A stretch of DNA of 64,000 bases from Janibacter sp. A1S7 (GCF_037198315.1 NZ_CP144913.1:3038001-3102000); one strand, 5' to 3'. Positions 17,542 through 28,965 are shown, counted from the stretch's first letter. The notes: a model not told the origin generated them from the sequence alone. Made by a program: numbers and translations.

Positions 17542-17686
17542 CCGGTGGTGGCGGGCGATTCCCCTTTCGCCTGCCGCCACAACACAACCTATGGCGGGAC
17601 TGGCCGGGGGGTCGATGAGGAGAAGTACCCATCTCCTACGGGGGCACCCGGGAGAGGACGAAGGGGGATCTCCCCCCCCTTCGCCG

Positions 17687-18157
17687 TCAGCTGCGCTCGA
17701 GGAGCGCCTTGAGTCGCTCGAGGGTCGTGGCCATGCCCAGGGTCAACTCCTGGTCGAACTCCCCGACACCCCCGAGGACCTTCTCCTGCAGCATCCGGGA
17801 GACCTTCGTCGTGCCGTTCGGCGCCTCGCGCCGGTGGACCACCCGGGTTCCGGTGGCCGTGGGGGTCAGCTCGAAGGACCAGATGCTCGCGTTGTCCTTG
17901 ATCCGGAACGCGTAGTCGCGTGTCGGCTCGAAACGCACGACCTTCGCGCGGGTGGGCCACAGCAGCGGCCCACGCCTGTTGATGTTGATCGTGCGCGTGC
18001 CCAGCCCCACCGGCGCGGTCCCGACGACGTGGGTGCGCAGCACCTGGTCGCTCAGCCCACCCAGGGCGCGCGGGTCGGCGATCACGGCCCACACGGCCTC
18101 GGGCGGGGCGGCGATCTCGGTCTCGGTCTCGAGCAGCGGTGCGTTCGTGGTCGTCAT
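17687..18157 (-). CDS. SRPBCC family protein
   Basis: 156 residues of the START/Bet v1-like fold, which binds hydrophobic ligands in a central cavity. It begins ETETEIAAPPEAVWAVIADP (typical first strand and helix), has a central RTININRRGPLLWPTRAKVV, and ends with the long helix FDQELTLGMATTLERLKALL. Its ATG overlaps the stop of the MMPL transporter gene (ATGA at 18154-18157), so it is cotranscribed with and probably serves the transporter, perhaps holding the lipid-like substrate; that is inference. Ends at the strong terminators. Confidence 0.82.
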   Translation of the reverse strand: MTTTNAPLLETETEIAAPPEAVWAVIADPRALGGLSDQVLRTHVVGTAPVGLGTRTININRRGPLLWPTRAKVVRFEPTRDYAFRIKDNASIWSFELTPTATGTRVVHRREAPNGTTKVSRMLQEKVLGGVGEFDQELTLGMATTLERLKALLERS

Positions 18158-20703
18158 GCATTGACCCTATGCGCGGGCTCAGCCTCGAGCTGGTCACTCG
18201 TGACCGGTTCCACCCCGGTGGTCGACCCCTCGGTGGCCCCGGGGCGCTGCGCCTCGAGGGCTGCGCCCTCGACATCGAGGTTGGGCAGGATCCGATCCAG
18301 CCATCGCGGCATCCACCACGCACTGTCCCCCAGCAGGTGCATCACTGCGGGGGTGAGCGTCATGCGCACCAGCAGGGCGTCGACGAGCACACCGACGGCC
18401 AGCGCGAAGCCGATCGGTCGGATCATCGTCAGGTGGGCGAAGATGAAGCCCGCGAAGACCGCAGACATGATCAGCGCCGCCGCGAGGACGACCTTCGCGC
18501 CGTGGGTGAAGCCGGTACGGACCGCCGCGCGAGCGGTGCTGCCGTGGGTGTAGGCCTCACGCATCCCGGACACGAGGAACATCTGGTAGTCCATCGCCAG
18601 CCCGAAGAGCACACCGATGAGCATGATCGGCATGAAGCTGAGCATCGGCCCCGGGGTGTCGACGGCGAAGATCGCGCCGAGCCACCCCCACTGGTAGACC
18701 GCCACGGCGGCGCCGAAGGAGGCGGCGACCGACAGCAGGAACCCGGCCGTGGCCACCAGCGGCACGAGGAGGCTGCGGAAGACGATCGTCATCAGCACCA
18801 GGGAGAGCCCGATGACGATGGCCAGGTAGGTCGGCAGGGCTGCAGCGAGCTGGCGGGAGACCTCGACGTTGGCGACGGTCTGGCCGGTCAGGCCGATCTG
18901 CGAGTCGGTGGCCCGGCCGATCGCGGCGGTGCTCGCGTTGAGCTCACGCACCGTCTGCGCGGTCTCGGCGTCGGCCGGTCCGGACTCGGTCACCACCTGG
19001 AAGGCCAGTGTCTGCCGGTCCTCGGCGACGCCGAAGGGCACGACCGCGTGGACGCCGTCGACGGCCATGAGGCGGTCGACGAGATCGGCCTGCTCGAGCA
19101 GGACGGCGTCCTGGTCGGCGGCCGGCTCGTCCAGGTCGGCCACGGCGATGATCGGACCGTTGGCGCCGGCCCCGAAGTGCTCGTCGACCTGGACATAGGC
19201 CCTGTGGGCCGTCGTCCCGGCCGGCTCGCTCGACCCGTCCGGCAGGGCCAGTCGAAGGGAGAGCGCCGGCACCGCCACCACGCCGCAGAGGAGGATGACC
19301 GCCGCGACGACGAGACCGGGACGCCGGGTCACGCCGCGGACGTAGCCACCACCGTGCTCCTCGTCCGCTCCGGCCCTCTGCCAGCCGCGACGGGAGATCA
19401 CCCGACGACCGGCCAGCCCCAGGAGCGCCGGGGTCAGCGTGAGGGCGACGGCGACCGCGACCGCGACCGTGGCAGCCGCGACCAGACCCATCTGGCCCAG
19501 CAGCGGGATCGGGGCGACGACCAGGGCCATCAGGGCGATGGCGACCGTCGTCCCCGCGACCACGACCGCCGATCCGGCCGTGCCGACGGCGTGCGCGATC
19601 GAGTCGGTCATCTCGTGCCCACCGAGCAGCTGGTTGCGGTGGCGGTTGACGATGAAGAGGGAGTAGTCGATCCCGACGGCCAGGCCGAGCATGAGCGCCA
19701 GCGCCGGGGTCATCGAGTGCATGTCGAAGAAGTGGGTCGTCGCCATCGCGCCGGCCAGTCCGACGCCGACACCCAGCAGGGCCCCGGCGATCGGCAGGCC
19801 TGCGGCGATGATCGACCCGAGAGCGATCAGCAGGACGATGCCGGCGACGACGAGACCGACGGCCTCGCCCGGACCGACGAGTGAGTTCTCCTGGGTGATC
19901 TCGACGCTGTACTCGGCCTCGACGCCGGCATCCTGCAGTTGCGCGCCGATCCGGGGGATGGCCTCCTTGACCTCGGGGTCGACCGAGTGGGTGTTGGTGT
20001 CGAACTGGATCTGGGTCAGCGCATACCCGTCGTCGGTGACGAACTCGGTGTCCGCGGCGCCCGCGAGGACGGACTCCCCGGCCCGGTGGGCGGCGCGCCC
20101 GTCGGCCAGCTCCTCCTCACCTGCCTCGTACTCCTCCTTGGCCTCGGCGAGCTGCTCCTGGCCGTCGGCCACCTGCTGACGGATCTGCGGGAGGCGATCG
20201 GAGTCGGGGTCGTTCTCCTCGAAGAACTCGATCCATGCCTTGCCGTAGTCGACCTGCCCCTGTGCTTCGGAGATCTGGGTCCAGGCGTCGTCGAGCTGCT
20301 CCTGACCGGAGGTGATCTCCTCCTCGCCCTCCTCCAGGGTGGTGGCCGACTCGTCCAGCTGCTGCTGGTTGTCGAAGGGACTGAGGACGTCCTTGACGTG
20401 CGGGGTGTCCTCCCACTCGGCGAAGACCTCGTCGATCGCGGCCCGCTGCCGAGGGGTGAACTCACCCTGCGAGCTGTGCAGGACGACGGTGCCGAATCCG
20501 CCCGCGGCCTCGGGGATCGAGGTCTGCAGGTCGTCCAGCACCTGCTCGAACTCGCTGCCGGGCACGGTGACCTCATTGGTCATCGGGCGCGAGAAGGCCA
20601 GAGCCGCAGCGCCGACGCCCACCAGCACGACGAGCCAGAGGGCGAGCACGGCCTTGGCGTGCGTGGCACACCACCGGCCGAGGCGGTGCAGGCGTAGGGC
20701 CAT
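18154..20703 (-). CDS. MMPL-type RND transporter
   Basis: 849 residues with about 12 transmembrane segments in two repeats. The first membrane helix is at residues 17-37, followed by a long periplasmic-type loop (about residues 40-265) with a Glu/Gln-rich coiled-coil section. The first MMPL core contains LMLGLAVGIDYSLFIVNRHR, with the Asp-Tyr pair that relays protons, and the second core LIGVLFGLAMDYQMFLVSGM has the matching pair. Actinobacterial MMPL proteins export lipids or drugs across the inner membrane. RBS GGGAG lies 7 nt before the ATG. It is divergent from an MFS pump, with an inverted repeat between them that could be an operator. Confidence 0.9.
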   Translation of the reverse strand: MALRLHRLGRWCATHAKAVLALWLVVLVGVGAAALAFSRPMTNEVTVPGSEFEQVLDDLQTSIPEAAGGFGTVVLHSSQGEFTPRQRAAIDEVFAEWEDTPHVKDVLSPFDNQQQLDESATTLEEGEEEITSGQEQLDDAWTQISEAQGQVDYGKAWIEFFEENDPDSDRLPQIRQQVADGQEQLAEAKEEYEAGEEELADGRAAHRAGESVLAGAADTEFVTDDGYALTQIQFDTNTHSVDPEVKEAIPRIGAQLQDAGVEAEYSVEITQENSLVGPGEAVGLVVAGIVLLIALGSIIAAGLPIAGALLGVGVGLAGAMATTHFFDMHSMTPALALMLGLAVGIDYSLFIVNRHRNQLLGGHEMTDSIAHAVGTAGSAVVVAGTTVAIALMALVVAPIPLLGQMGLVAAATVAVAVAVALTLTPALLGLAGRRVISRRGWQRAGADEEHGGGYVRGVTRRPGLVVAAVILLCGVVAVPALSLRLALPDGSSEPAGTTAHRAYVQVDEHFGAGANGPIIAVADLDEPAADQDAVLLEQADLVDRLMAVDGVHAVVPFGVAEDRQTLAFQVVTESGPADAETAQTVRELNASTAAIGRATDSQIGLTGQTVANVEVSRQLAAALPTYLAIVIGLSLVLMTIVFRSLLVPLVATAGFLLSVAASFGAAVAVYQWGWLGAIFAVDTPGPMLSFMPIMLIGVLFGLAMDYQMFLVSGMREAYTHGSTARAAVRTGFTHGAKVVLAAALIMSAVFAGFIFAHLTMIRPIGFALAVGVLVDALLVRMTLTPAVMHLLGDSAWWMPRWLDRILPNLDVEGAALEAQRPGATEGSTTGVEPVTSDQLEAEPAHRVNA

Positions 20704-20745
20704 GGAAGAACTCCCGGGGTCATGAACGAGGTGGGCAAGCCTTTA

Positions 20746-20757
20746 CTACAAATGTAG
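20746..20757. promoter_or_regulatory. Inverted repeat between divergent transporter genes, candidate operator
   Basis: CTACA-AA-TGTAG, embedded in the only AT-rich stretch of the MMPL/MFS intergenic region. Its size and symmetry suit a TetR- or MarR-type repressor. No such regulator is encoded next to it. Confidence 0.45.
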
Positions 20758-20791
20758 AGCGGTTCCGGCGTCACGTCAAAGGTGCGGGAGG

Positions 20792-22006
20792 ATGTCCGGC
20801 GTGCCCCTCCCTTCGCCCTCCCCCGCCACCGGTGGCCGGGGCCACTCGACGACGCTGGCGCTGGTTGCCCTCGTCCTGGGCGGGATCGGCATCGGGACCA
20901 CGGAATTCGTCACCATGGGACTCCTCCCGGAGATCGCCGCGGGCATCGACACCTCGATCCCCCGGGCCGGGCACACGATCTCCGCGTACGCCCTCGGCGT
21001 CGTGGTCGGCGCCCCCACGATCGCCGTCCTGGGCAACCGACTCCCCCGACGGGAGCTGCTCGTCGCGCTGATGCTCCTCTTCGCGCTGGGCAATTCCGCC
21101 AGCGCGCTCGCGCCCGGCTACGGCACGCTCCTGCTCTCCCGCTTCGTCGCCGGCATCCCGCACGGCGCCTTCTTCGGGATCGCCTCGATCGTCGCCTTCG
21201 ACATCGTCGCCCCCGGCCGCGGGGGGTGGGCGGTCAGCCGGATCATGCTCGGCATCCCGATCGCCAACGTCGCGGGCGTACCGCTCGCGACCTGGCTGGG
21301 TCAGCAGACCGGCTGGCGCTCGGCGTACTGGCTCGTCGCGGCCATCGGCCTGCTCACCGCGCTGCTCGTCAGCACGCTCGTCCCCCACCAGCCCGGCGAC
21401 CGCGAGGCCAGGGTACGCAGCGAGCTGGCCGCCTTCCTCGACTCGCAGGTGTGGTTGACCCTGCTCGTCGGCGCGGTCGGCTTCGGGGGGGTGTTCGCGA
21501 TGTACTCCTACATCTCGCCGATCCTGCGCAACCAGACCGGCCTGCCGGCCGACGCCGTCCCGATCTACCTCTTCATCTACGGCATCGGCGGGCTGCTCGG
21601 CACGATCGTCGCCGGCCGGCTGGTCGACCGCTCGGTGCTGCACACGCTCGTGTGGTCGACGGTCGCCACCGGCGCGAGCCTGGCCCTCTTCGCCTGGGCC
21701 GCCGACTGGGCCGTCCCCGCGGGGATCGTGCTGCTCCTGGTGTGCATCTCCGTCTCGGCCTTCGTCCTGGCCCTCCAGCTGCGACTGATGGAGGTCGCCG
21801 GCAGGGCCCGCACCCTCGGCGCCGCCGGCAACCACGCCGCCCTGAACATCGCCAACGCCCTGGGCGCCTGGCTCGGCGGCGTCGTCCTCGCCGCCGGGTG
21901 GGGCTGGCGCGCCCCCTCGCTCGTCGGCGCCGGCCTCTCCGCCGCAGGCCTTCTCATCCTCCTCCTCTCGCTGCGGATCCACCGGGGCCGCACCACGCTC
22001 GACTGA
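20792..22006 (+). CDS. MFS transporter, DHA1 drug-efflux type
   Basis: 404 residues, 12 predicted membrane segments. It opens LVALVLGGIGIGTTEFVTMG, the conserved first helix of AraJ/chloramphenicol-efflux (CmlR/YdhP-like) transporters, with GVVVGAPTIAVLGNRLPRRE (motif A) after helix 2 and RFVAGIPHGAFFGIASIVAF in helix 4. Substrates of relatives are drugs and sugars. The ATG at 20792 lies inside the best ribosome site; a GTG at 20801 with GGGAGG 9 nt upstream is an equally good start. Divergent from the MMPL operon and possibly controlled by the same inverted repeat. Confidence 0.88.
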   Translation: MSGVPLPSPSPATGGRGHSTTLALVALVLGGIGIGTTEFVTMGLLPEIAAGIDTSIPRAGHTISAYALGVVVGAPTIAVLGNRLPRRELLVALMLLFALGNSASALAPGYGTLLLSRFVAGIPHGAFFGIASIVAFDIVAPGRGGWAVSRIMLGIPIANVAGVPLATWLGQQTGWRSAYWLVAAIGLLTALLVSTLVPHQPGDREARVRSELAAFLDSQVWLTLLVGAVGFGGVFAMYSYISPILRNQTGLPADAVPIYLFIYGIGGLLGTIVAGRLVDRSVLHTLVWSTVATGASLALFAWAADWAVPAGIVLLLVCISVSAFVLALQLRLMEVAGRARTLGAAGNHAALNIANALGAWLGGVVLAAGWGWRAPSLVGAGLSAAGLLILLLSLRIHRGRTTLD

Positions 22007-22051
22007 GCTCCTCGCCGCGCAACTGCCCGGGGCCGTGCGAAGGGGGTGGCG

Positions 22052-22057
22052 CAGAAT
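22052..22057 (+). promoter_or_regulatory. -10-like box for a leaderless transcript
   Basis: CAGAAT lies 6 nt before the ATG at 22064. Confidence 0.35.
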
Positions 22058-22063
22058 GTGCGC

Positions 22064-22579
22064 ATGACTCATCCCGACATCCGGCCGGCCACGCCCGGCG
22101 ACCTCCCCGACATCCTCCGGCTCGTCCACGAGCTCGCGGTCTACGAGCGGGAGCCGGACGCCGTCGAGGCGACCGAGGCGGACTTCGCGGCCGTCCTCTT
22201 CCCCACCGAGGGTGGGCCGACGGCCTTCTGCCACGTGGTCGAGGCCGACGAAGGGGGGACCCGTCGCGTCGTCGGCATGGCCCTGTGGTTCCTCACCTTC
22301 TCCACCTGGACCGGGCAGCAGGGCATCCACCTCGAGGACCTCTACGTCGAGCCCGAGCACCGGGGGTCGGGTCTGGGCAAGGCACTGCTGGTGCACCTCG
22401 CGCAGGTCGCCACCGAACGCGGGTACCGACGGCTGGAGTGGACGGTGCTGCGCTGGAACGAGCCGGCCATCGCGTTCTACGAGTCGCTCGCGGCGATGCC
22501 GCAGGTCGAGTGGGAGACCTACCGCCTCGACGGGGACGCGCTGACCCGGGTGGGCGCGCCGACGCCTACCGTGGCGTGA
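22064..22579 (+). CDS. GNAT acetyltransferase, spermidine/thialysine N-acetyltransferase-like
   Basis: 171 residues. IRPATPGDLPDILRLVHELA opens the fold; HLEDLYVEPEHRGSGLGKAL is the acetyl-CoA-binding strand and loop, with LEWTVLRWNEPAIAFYESL after it, a segment characteristic of the SSAT (diamine acetyltransferase) subfamily. Likely acetylates a small polyamine or amino-acid side chain in the cytosol. ATG at 22064 is chosen because a -10-like box precedes it by 6 nt; a GTG at 22046 is in frame. The stop overlaps the next start by one base (TGATG), coupling it to the SRPBCC gene. Confidence 0.87.
   Translation: MTHPDIRPATPGDLPDILRLVHELAVYEREPDAVEATEADFAAVLFPTEGGPTAFCHVVEADEGGTRRVVGMALWFLTFSTWTGQQGIHLEDLYVEPEHRGSGLGKALLVHLAQVATERGYRRLEWTVLRWNEPAIAFYESLAAMPQVEWETYRLDGDALTRVGAPTPTVA
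22567..22572 (+). promoter_or_regulatory. -10-like box inside the end of the GNAT gene
   Basis: TACCGT lies 6 nt before the ATG at 22579, so the SRPBCC gene may also have its own leaderless transcript. Confidence 0.35.
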
Positions 22580-23115
22580 TGACCCGCCAGAAGAGCGTCT
22601 CCGACAGCGTCGTCATCGACGTCGACCCGCAGACCGCCTACGCAGCCGTCAGCGACATCACCCAGATGGGTCGGTGGAGCCCGGAGAACCTCGGGGGCAC
22701 GCTCGACGGTGGGGCCGAGGGCCCGGCCACCGGATCGGTCACCGTCGGCACCTCCTTCATCGGGCGCAACCGGCGCGGCCGGGCGCAGTGGGTCACCGGG
22801 TGCACCGTCACGGCCGCCGACCCGGGCGAGCGCTTCGCCTTCCGCGTGCACCGCATCGGGATCGGCGCCCCGAGGATCACGGGGAAGATCGCCACCTGGG
22901 ACTACCGGTTCGAGGCCGTGGACGGTGGAACGCGCGTCACCGAGACGTGGACCGACGACCGCCCCTGGCCGGACGTCGTGGCCACGGTCTTCGACACGGT
23001 CGCCACCGGTGGACGCACCTTCGCGCAGTTCCAGAAGGGGAACATCCGACGCACTCTCGATCGCCTCAGGAGCGAGCTGGAGGACGGGCGCCGCACGGAC
23101 GACAGCCGGGGCTGA
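22579..23115 (+). CDS. SRPBCC family protein
   Basis: 178 residues, START/Bet v1-like fold. The N-terminus QKSVSDSVVIDVDPQTAYAA and VSDITQMGRWSPE form the expected first strand and helices; FIGRNRRGRAQWVTGCTV is the middle sheet and ATVFDTVATGGRTFAQFQ begins the long C-terminal helix. It is coupled to the GNAT gene by a TGATG overlap. It belongs to the actinobacterial polyketide-cyclase/dehydrase-like SRPBCC group and is a distant relative of the protein at 17687-18157. Ligand unknown. Confidence 0.85.
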   Translation: MTRQKSVSDSVVIDVDPQTAYAAVSDITQMGRWSPENLGGTLDGGAEGPATGSVTVGTSFIGRNRRGRAQWVTGCTVTAADPGERFAFRVHRIGIGAPRITGKIATWDYRFEAVDGGTRVTETWTDDRPWPDVVATVFDTVATGGRTFAQFQKGNIRRTLDRLRSELEDGRRTDDSRG

Positions 23116-23233
23116 CCCCTTCGCGCCCGACCGTTCACCGCCCCCGCGCCCCCGCAGACGGAACCGGCGGGCGCGCCGCGCGACGTCGGTGCCATAGTGG
23201 GCGGGTTGCAGACCGCGCACAGGAGGCCAGACG

Positions 23234-25951
<2,718 letters not shown>

Positions 25952-25972
25952 GGCCGCCGCCTCACCCGCCCC

Positions 25973-26050
25973 TCGATTATCGGGTCACCCGGTATTCACC
26001 CGCTCCCCACGAGTTCCCTACTCAGGCGAACCCGGAGAAACCCCGGGGGA
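25973..26050 (+). repeat. Intergenic repeat, copy 2
   Basis: Begins CTCGATTATCGGGTCACCCG, then a diverged spacer, CACGAGTT at about 26008-26015, and ACCCGGAGAAACCCC at the end. Matches copy 1 in reverse. The first arm of the hairpin seen in copy 1 is eroded. Confidence 0.75.
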
Positions 26051-26073
26051 GCCACCTCGGACGCGCGGTGACG

Positions 26074-26123
26074 CATGACGAAGGGGGCTTCGCGCCGTGT
26101 GGTGCGAAGCCCCCTTCGTCATG
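26074..26123. terminator. Perfect 20-bp-stem bidirectional terminator
   Basis: 26074-26093 is the exact reverse complement of 26104-26123, with a 10-nt loop GCCGTGTGGT. The stem contains the octamer GAAGGGGG. It separates ppdK from the small minus-strand ORF. Confidence 0.9.
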
Positions 26124-26163
26124 GGCGGGGTCGGGCTGGATGTCCCCCGAACCCCACCGAGGA

Positions 26164-26325
26164 TCAGCGTGTGGAGAGCGAGGGGCGGAAGCGGTCGCTC
26201 ATGCGCTGGTCATAGGGGGTGTGCGAGGTGTGCTCCGGGTCGTGCTCGGCCGCGTGCCGGGGCGCGTGCCTGCGCTCGGACCCGGGACGGAGTGCGTTCT
26301 TGGTGGTCATCCAGATCTTCTTCAT
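26164..26325 (-). CDS. Small basic His-rich protein of unknown function
   Basis: 53 residues starting MKKIWMTTKNALRPG, followed by a His/Arg/Glu-rich middle (RRHAPRHAAEHDPEHTSH) and ending RPSLSTR. No recognised family. The frame is GC3-rich and bounded by a strong terminator on its 3' side and an AT-rich promoter-like region on its 5' side shared with the divergent LysR gene. An upstream in-frame ATG at 26361 would add 12 residues; the ribosome site at either start is weak. LysR regulators often control the divergent gene, which makes expression plausible. Confidence 0.45.
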   Translation of the reverse strand: MKKIWMTTKNALRPGSERRHAPRHAAEHDPEHTSHTPYDQRMSDRFRPSLSTR

Positions 26326-26361
26326 GACCTTGATACTGCTGTGTTCAACTATCCTTCTCAA

Positions 26362-26377
26362 ATTCAGAGTTCCGAAT
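26362..26377. promoter_or_regulatory. Candidate LysR-type binding site
   Basis: ATTCAGAGTTCCGAAT is an interrupted palindrome (ATTC-n-GA-nn-TC-n-GAAT) containing the T-N11-A pattern of LysR regulators. It lies between the small ORF and the LysR gene, in the most AT-rich stretch nearby. Confidence 0.45.
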
Positions 26378-26405
26378 GATCATGCAGTTCTACTTCATTA
26401 TTGGC

Positions 26406-26411
26406 TAGGAT
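26406..26411 (+). promoter_or_regulatory. -10 box for a leaderless transcript
   Basis: TAGGAT lies 7 nt before the ATG at 26419; no Shine-Dalgarno is present. Confidence 0.5.
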
Positions 26412-26418
26412 CCTGCAC

Positions 26419-27321
26419 ATGGTCGATGCACATCGCGTGAGGATCTTCTTGTCCGTCATGGCCTCCGGCTCGGTCAACGCCGCCGCAGAGCACCTGGGGT
26501 TGTCCCCCTCCGCAGTCAGTCAGCAGATCGCTGCATTGCAGAAGGAGACACAACTCACACTCTTCACCCGCGACGGTCGCGGCATCGCCCCCACTCCCGC
26601 GGCGCACACCCTCGCGCAGGAGAGCGCACCGCTGCTGTCGGAACTCAAGCGCATCGACGCCGTCGTCGACGACCTGCGCCAGGGGGCGACCGGATCACTG
26701 GAGATCGGCTACTTCGCATCGGCCGGCTACCGGTGGATGCCGCAGCTGGCCAAACGGATCCAGACGAAGATGCCCGACCTGACGCTGCGGATGGTGCTCA
26801 CGGAGGGATACCCGGTGGGTGAGTCACCGCCCGTGGACATCGATGTCGTCCCCGTCGACCCGACGACCTCGGTGCGCCCGGGTCACCTGGTCACTCCGCT
26901 GATGACCGACCACTTCGTCGCGCTCGTGCCGGCCGGCCACCGCCTCGCGGGCCGACGCCGGGTCGAGATGTCCGAGCTCGCCGAGGAGAAGTGGATCAGC
27001 AACGACATCTCCGCCGGGATCACCCAGGACATGGTCGACCGGGCCTGTCGGGCAGCGGGATTCCGTCCGCGGTACACGGTCGAGGCGCAGGACCACCACA
27101 CGGCGACGGCCTTCGTCGCGGCCGGAGTCGGCATCACGGTCCTGCCGGACATGGCCAGTCGCTCGCTGCCGAAGACCGTGCGCCGGCTGCGCCTGACCAA
27201 GCCCAACCCGGTCCGGGACCTGGTCGCCCTCACCGCGCCCGTGGCGCGCACCAACGAGGCAGCCACGCTGGCTGTGGATCTGCTCCAGCAGGTCGCCGCC
27301 GCGAGCGCCCGTCGGCGGTAG
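26419..27321 (+). CDS. LysR family transcriptional regulator
   Basis: 300 residues. N-terminal winged helix-turn-helix: RIFLSVMASGSVNAAAEHLG then LSPSAVSQQIAALQKETQ, with the linker helix PTPAAHTLAQESAPLLSELK. The effector-binding domain starts GSLEIGYFASAGYRWMPQLA and includes VAAGVGITVLPDMASRSLP. Start at 26419 rather than the upstream TTG at 26401 because of the -10 box. Divergent from the small His-rich ORF, its likely target, and itself followed by copy 3 of the intergenic repeat. Effector unknown. Confidence 0.9.
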   Translation: MVDAHRVRIFLSVMASGSVNAAAEHLGLSPSAVSQQIAALQKETQLTLFTRDGRGIAPTPAAHTLAQESAPLLSELKRIDAVVDDLRQGATGSLEIGYFASAGYRWMPQLAKRIQTKMPDLTLRMVLTEGYPVGESPPVDIDVVPVDPTTSVRPGHLVTPLMTDHFVALVPAGHRLAGRRRVEMSELAEEKWISNDISAGITQDMVDRACRAAGFRPRYTVEAQDHHTATAFVAAGVGITVLPDMASRSLPKTVRRLRLTKPNPVRDLVALTAPVARTNEAATLAVDLLQQVAAASARRR

Positions 27322-27341
27322 GCTTCACGCCCCACCCGTCA

Positions 27342-27405
27342 CTCGATTCTCGGGCCACCCGATAAACCCCGCCTTCACACGAGTTCGAAACCCGGGTGAC
27401 CCCCG
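27342..27405 (+). repeat. Intergenic repeat, copy 3
   Basis: Begins ACTCGATTCTCGGGCCACCC, then GATAAACCCCG, CACACGAGTTCGAAACCC and GGGTGACCCCC. Same order of blocks as copies 1 and 2. The rest of the gap to 27570 has no supported gene, though TAGACT at 27541 could be a -10 box for fprA. Confidence 0.7.
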
Positions 27406-27569
27406 AGGAAGTCCTGCTCAGCCACGCTGCGCGGCCGCACTCGGGCGAAGGGGGTGGCGCCGCCGGACGCTCTTGGCCGGCTCGGCCGACCGGATGCCGG
27501 GATCCGTCGAGAAGTGCCCACGGATGGCGGGCCCTCCTCCTAGACTGGGCCGAGGAGGGTGCAGCACCT

Positions 27570-28955
27570 ATGCCAGACAGCAGATCCGGTACTTCCCCGC
27601 TGCGGGTGGCGATCATCGGCTCGGGACCATCGGGGCTCTACGCCGCCGAGGCCCTGACGAGCCAGGACGATGTCGAGGTCAGCGTCGATGTCCTCGACCG
27701 GCTGCCGGCCCCCTTCGGCCTCGCGCGGTACGGGGTCGCTCCCGATCACCTGAGTCTGCGCTCGGTACGCCACACCCTCGCGGCCGTGCTCGACCACTCC
27801 GCGGTGCGGCTGCTGGCCAATGTGGAGGTCGGCACGGACATCAGCGTCGAGGAGCTGCACCGGTTCTACGACGCAATCGTCTTCACCTACGGGGCGGCGA
27901 CGGACCAACACCTGGAGATCCCCGGCGAGGACCTGGCCGGCACCATCTCCGCCACCGAGCTCGTCAACTGGTACTGCGGGCACCCGGATGCGGCGGCCGA
28001 GCGCGTGGAGGCCGCGATCATGGCAGCCACATCCGCCGTGGTCATCGGTGTCGGCAACGTCGCCGTCGACGTGACGCGGGTGCTGAGCAAGACCGCTCCC
28101 GAGCTCGAGCACACGGACATGCCGCAGCACGTGCTCGACCTGCTGGCCACGAGCAGCATCAGAAGCGTGACCGTGCTCGGACGCCGGGGCCCGGCCCAGG
28201 CCGCGTTCACGACCAAGGAGCTCAGGGAGCTGGGGGAACTCGCCGACGCCGACGTGCTCGTGGATCCACGCGACCTCGCGCTCGATCCGGTCAGCGAGGC
28301 CGACATCGAGGGTGAGCGGCGTCGAGAGCGCAACATGCAGGTCCTCGCGGATTGGTCCACGAGGGCGAAGGGCGGGGGCCGGCGCACGATCAGGCTCGGC
28401 TTCTTCTCCCAGCCGGTCGAGATCATCGGACGCGACCGGGTCACCGGCGTCCGCGTCGAACGCACCCGGCTCGACGCCGACGGCTCCCTGGGTGGGACCG
28501 GTGACTACACGACGATCGACGCCGACCTCGTCGTGCGGTCGGTGGGGTACCGCGGGATGCCGCTGGCCGGCGTCCCCTTCGACACCGCCCGCGGCATCAT
28601 CCCCCACCACGAGGGCCGTGTCCTCGACGACGACGCGGTCGTCCCCGGTGAGTACGTGGCCGGCTGGATCAAGCGAGGACCGACCGGCATCATCGGGACG
28701 AACAAGAAGGACGCCACCGCGACGGTGCACTCGCTGATCGCCGACGCGCCGCGGCTCCCGCGGGCGGCACAACCGGACCCGGACGCGGTGACCACCCACC
28801 TGTCGGATCGCGGCGTCCGCTACGTCACCGTCGACGGGTGGCGCGCGATCGACGCCGCCGAGATCGCGCTCGGGGAGTCCCGGGGCCGGGCCCGCACGAC
28901 CTTGCACGACCGGGACGCGCTGCTGGAGTCCGCGCGGTGGAGCGAGCGCGACTGA
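27570..28955 (+). CDS. fprA: Ferredoxin--NADP+ reductase, FprA type
   Basis: 461 residues of the adrenodoxin-reductase-like family, which moves electrons between NADPH and ferredoxins. FAD motif VAIIGSGPSGLYAAEAL (about 13-29), then DRLPAPFGLARYGVAPDH, the NADPH motif VVIGVGNVAVDVTRVL with RRGPAQAAFTTKELREL, and the C-terminal VAGWIKRGPTGIIGTNKKDA. All are typical of mycobacterial FprA without the N-terminal ferredoxin of FprB. Start ATG at 27570 follows GAGGAGG by about 11 nt; the in-frame codons before it are not family-like. It could feed electrons to P450s or to ferredoxin-like proteins in this window; no ferredoxin gene is adjacent. Confidence 0.93.
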   Translation: MPDSRSGTSPLRVAIIGSGPSGLYAAEALTSQDDVEVSVDVLDRLPAPFGLARYGVAPDHLSLRSVRHTLAAVLDHSAVRLLANVEVGTDISVEELHRFYDAIVFTYGAATDQHLEIPGEDLAGTISATELVNWYCGHPDAAAERVEAAIMAATSAVVIGVGNVAVDVTRVLSKTAPELEHTDMPQHVLDLLATSSIRSVTVLGRRGPAQAAFTTKELRELGELADADVLVDPRDLALDPVSEADIEGERRRERNMQVLADWSTRAKGGGRRTIRLGFFSQPVEIIGRDRVTGVRVERTRLDADGSLGGTGDYTTIDADLVVRSVGYRGMPLAGVPFDTARGIIPHHEGRVLDDDAVVPGEYVAGWIKRGPTGIIGTNKKDATATVHSLIADAPRLPRAAQPDPDAVTTHLSDRGVRYVTVDGWRAIDAAEIALGESRGRARTTLHDRDALLESARWSERD

Positions 28956-28965
28956 GGGACAGTGA

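Noticed and set aside
20771..22396. Long minus-strand frame opposite the MFS and GNAT genes
   Set aside because: Highly charged, low-complexity product with no domain; opposite strand has clear families.
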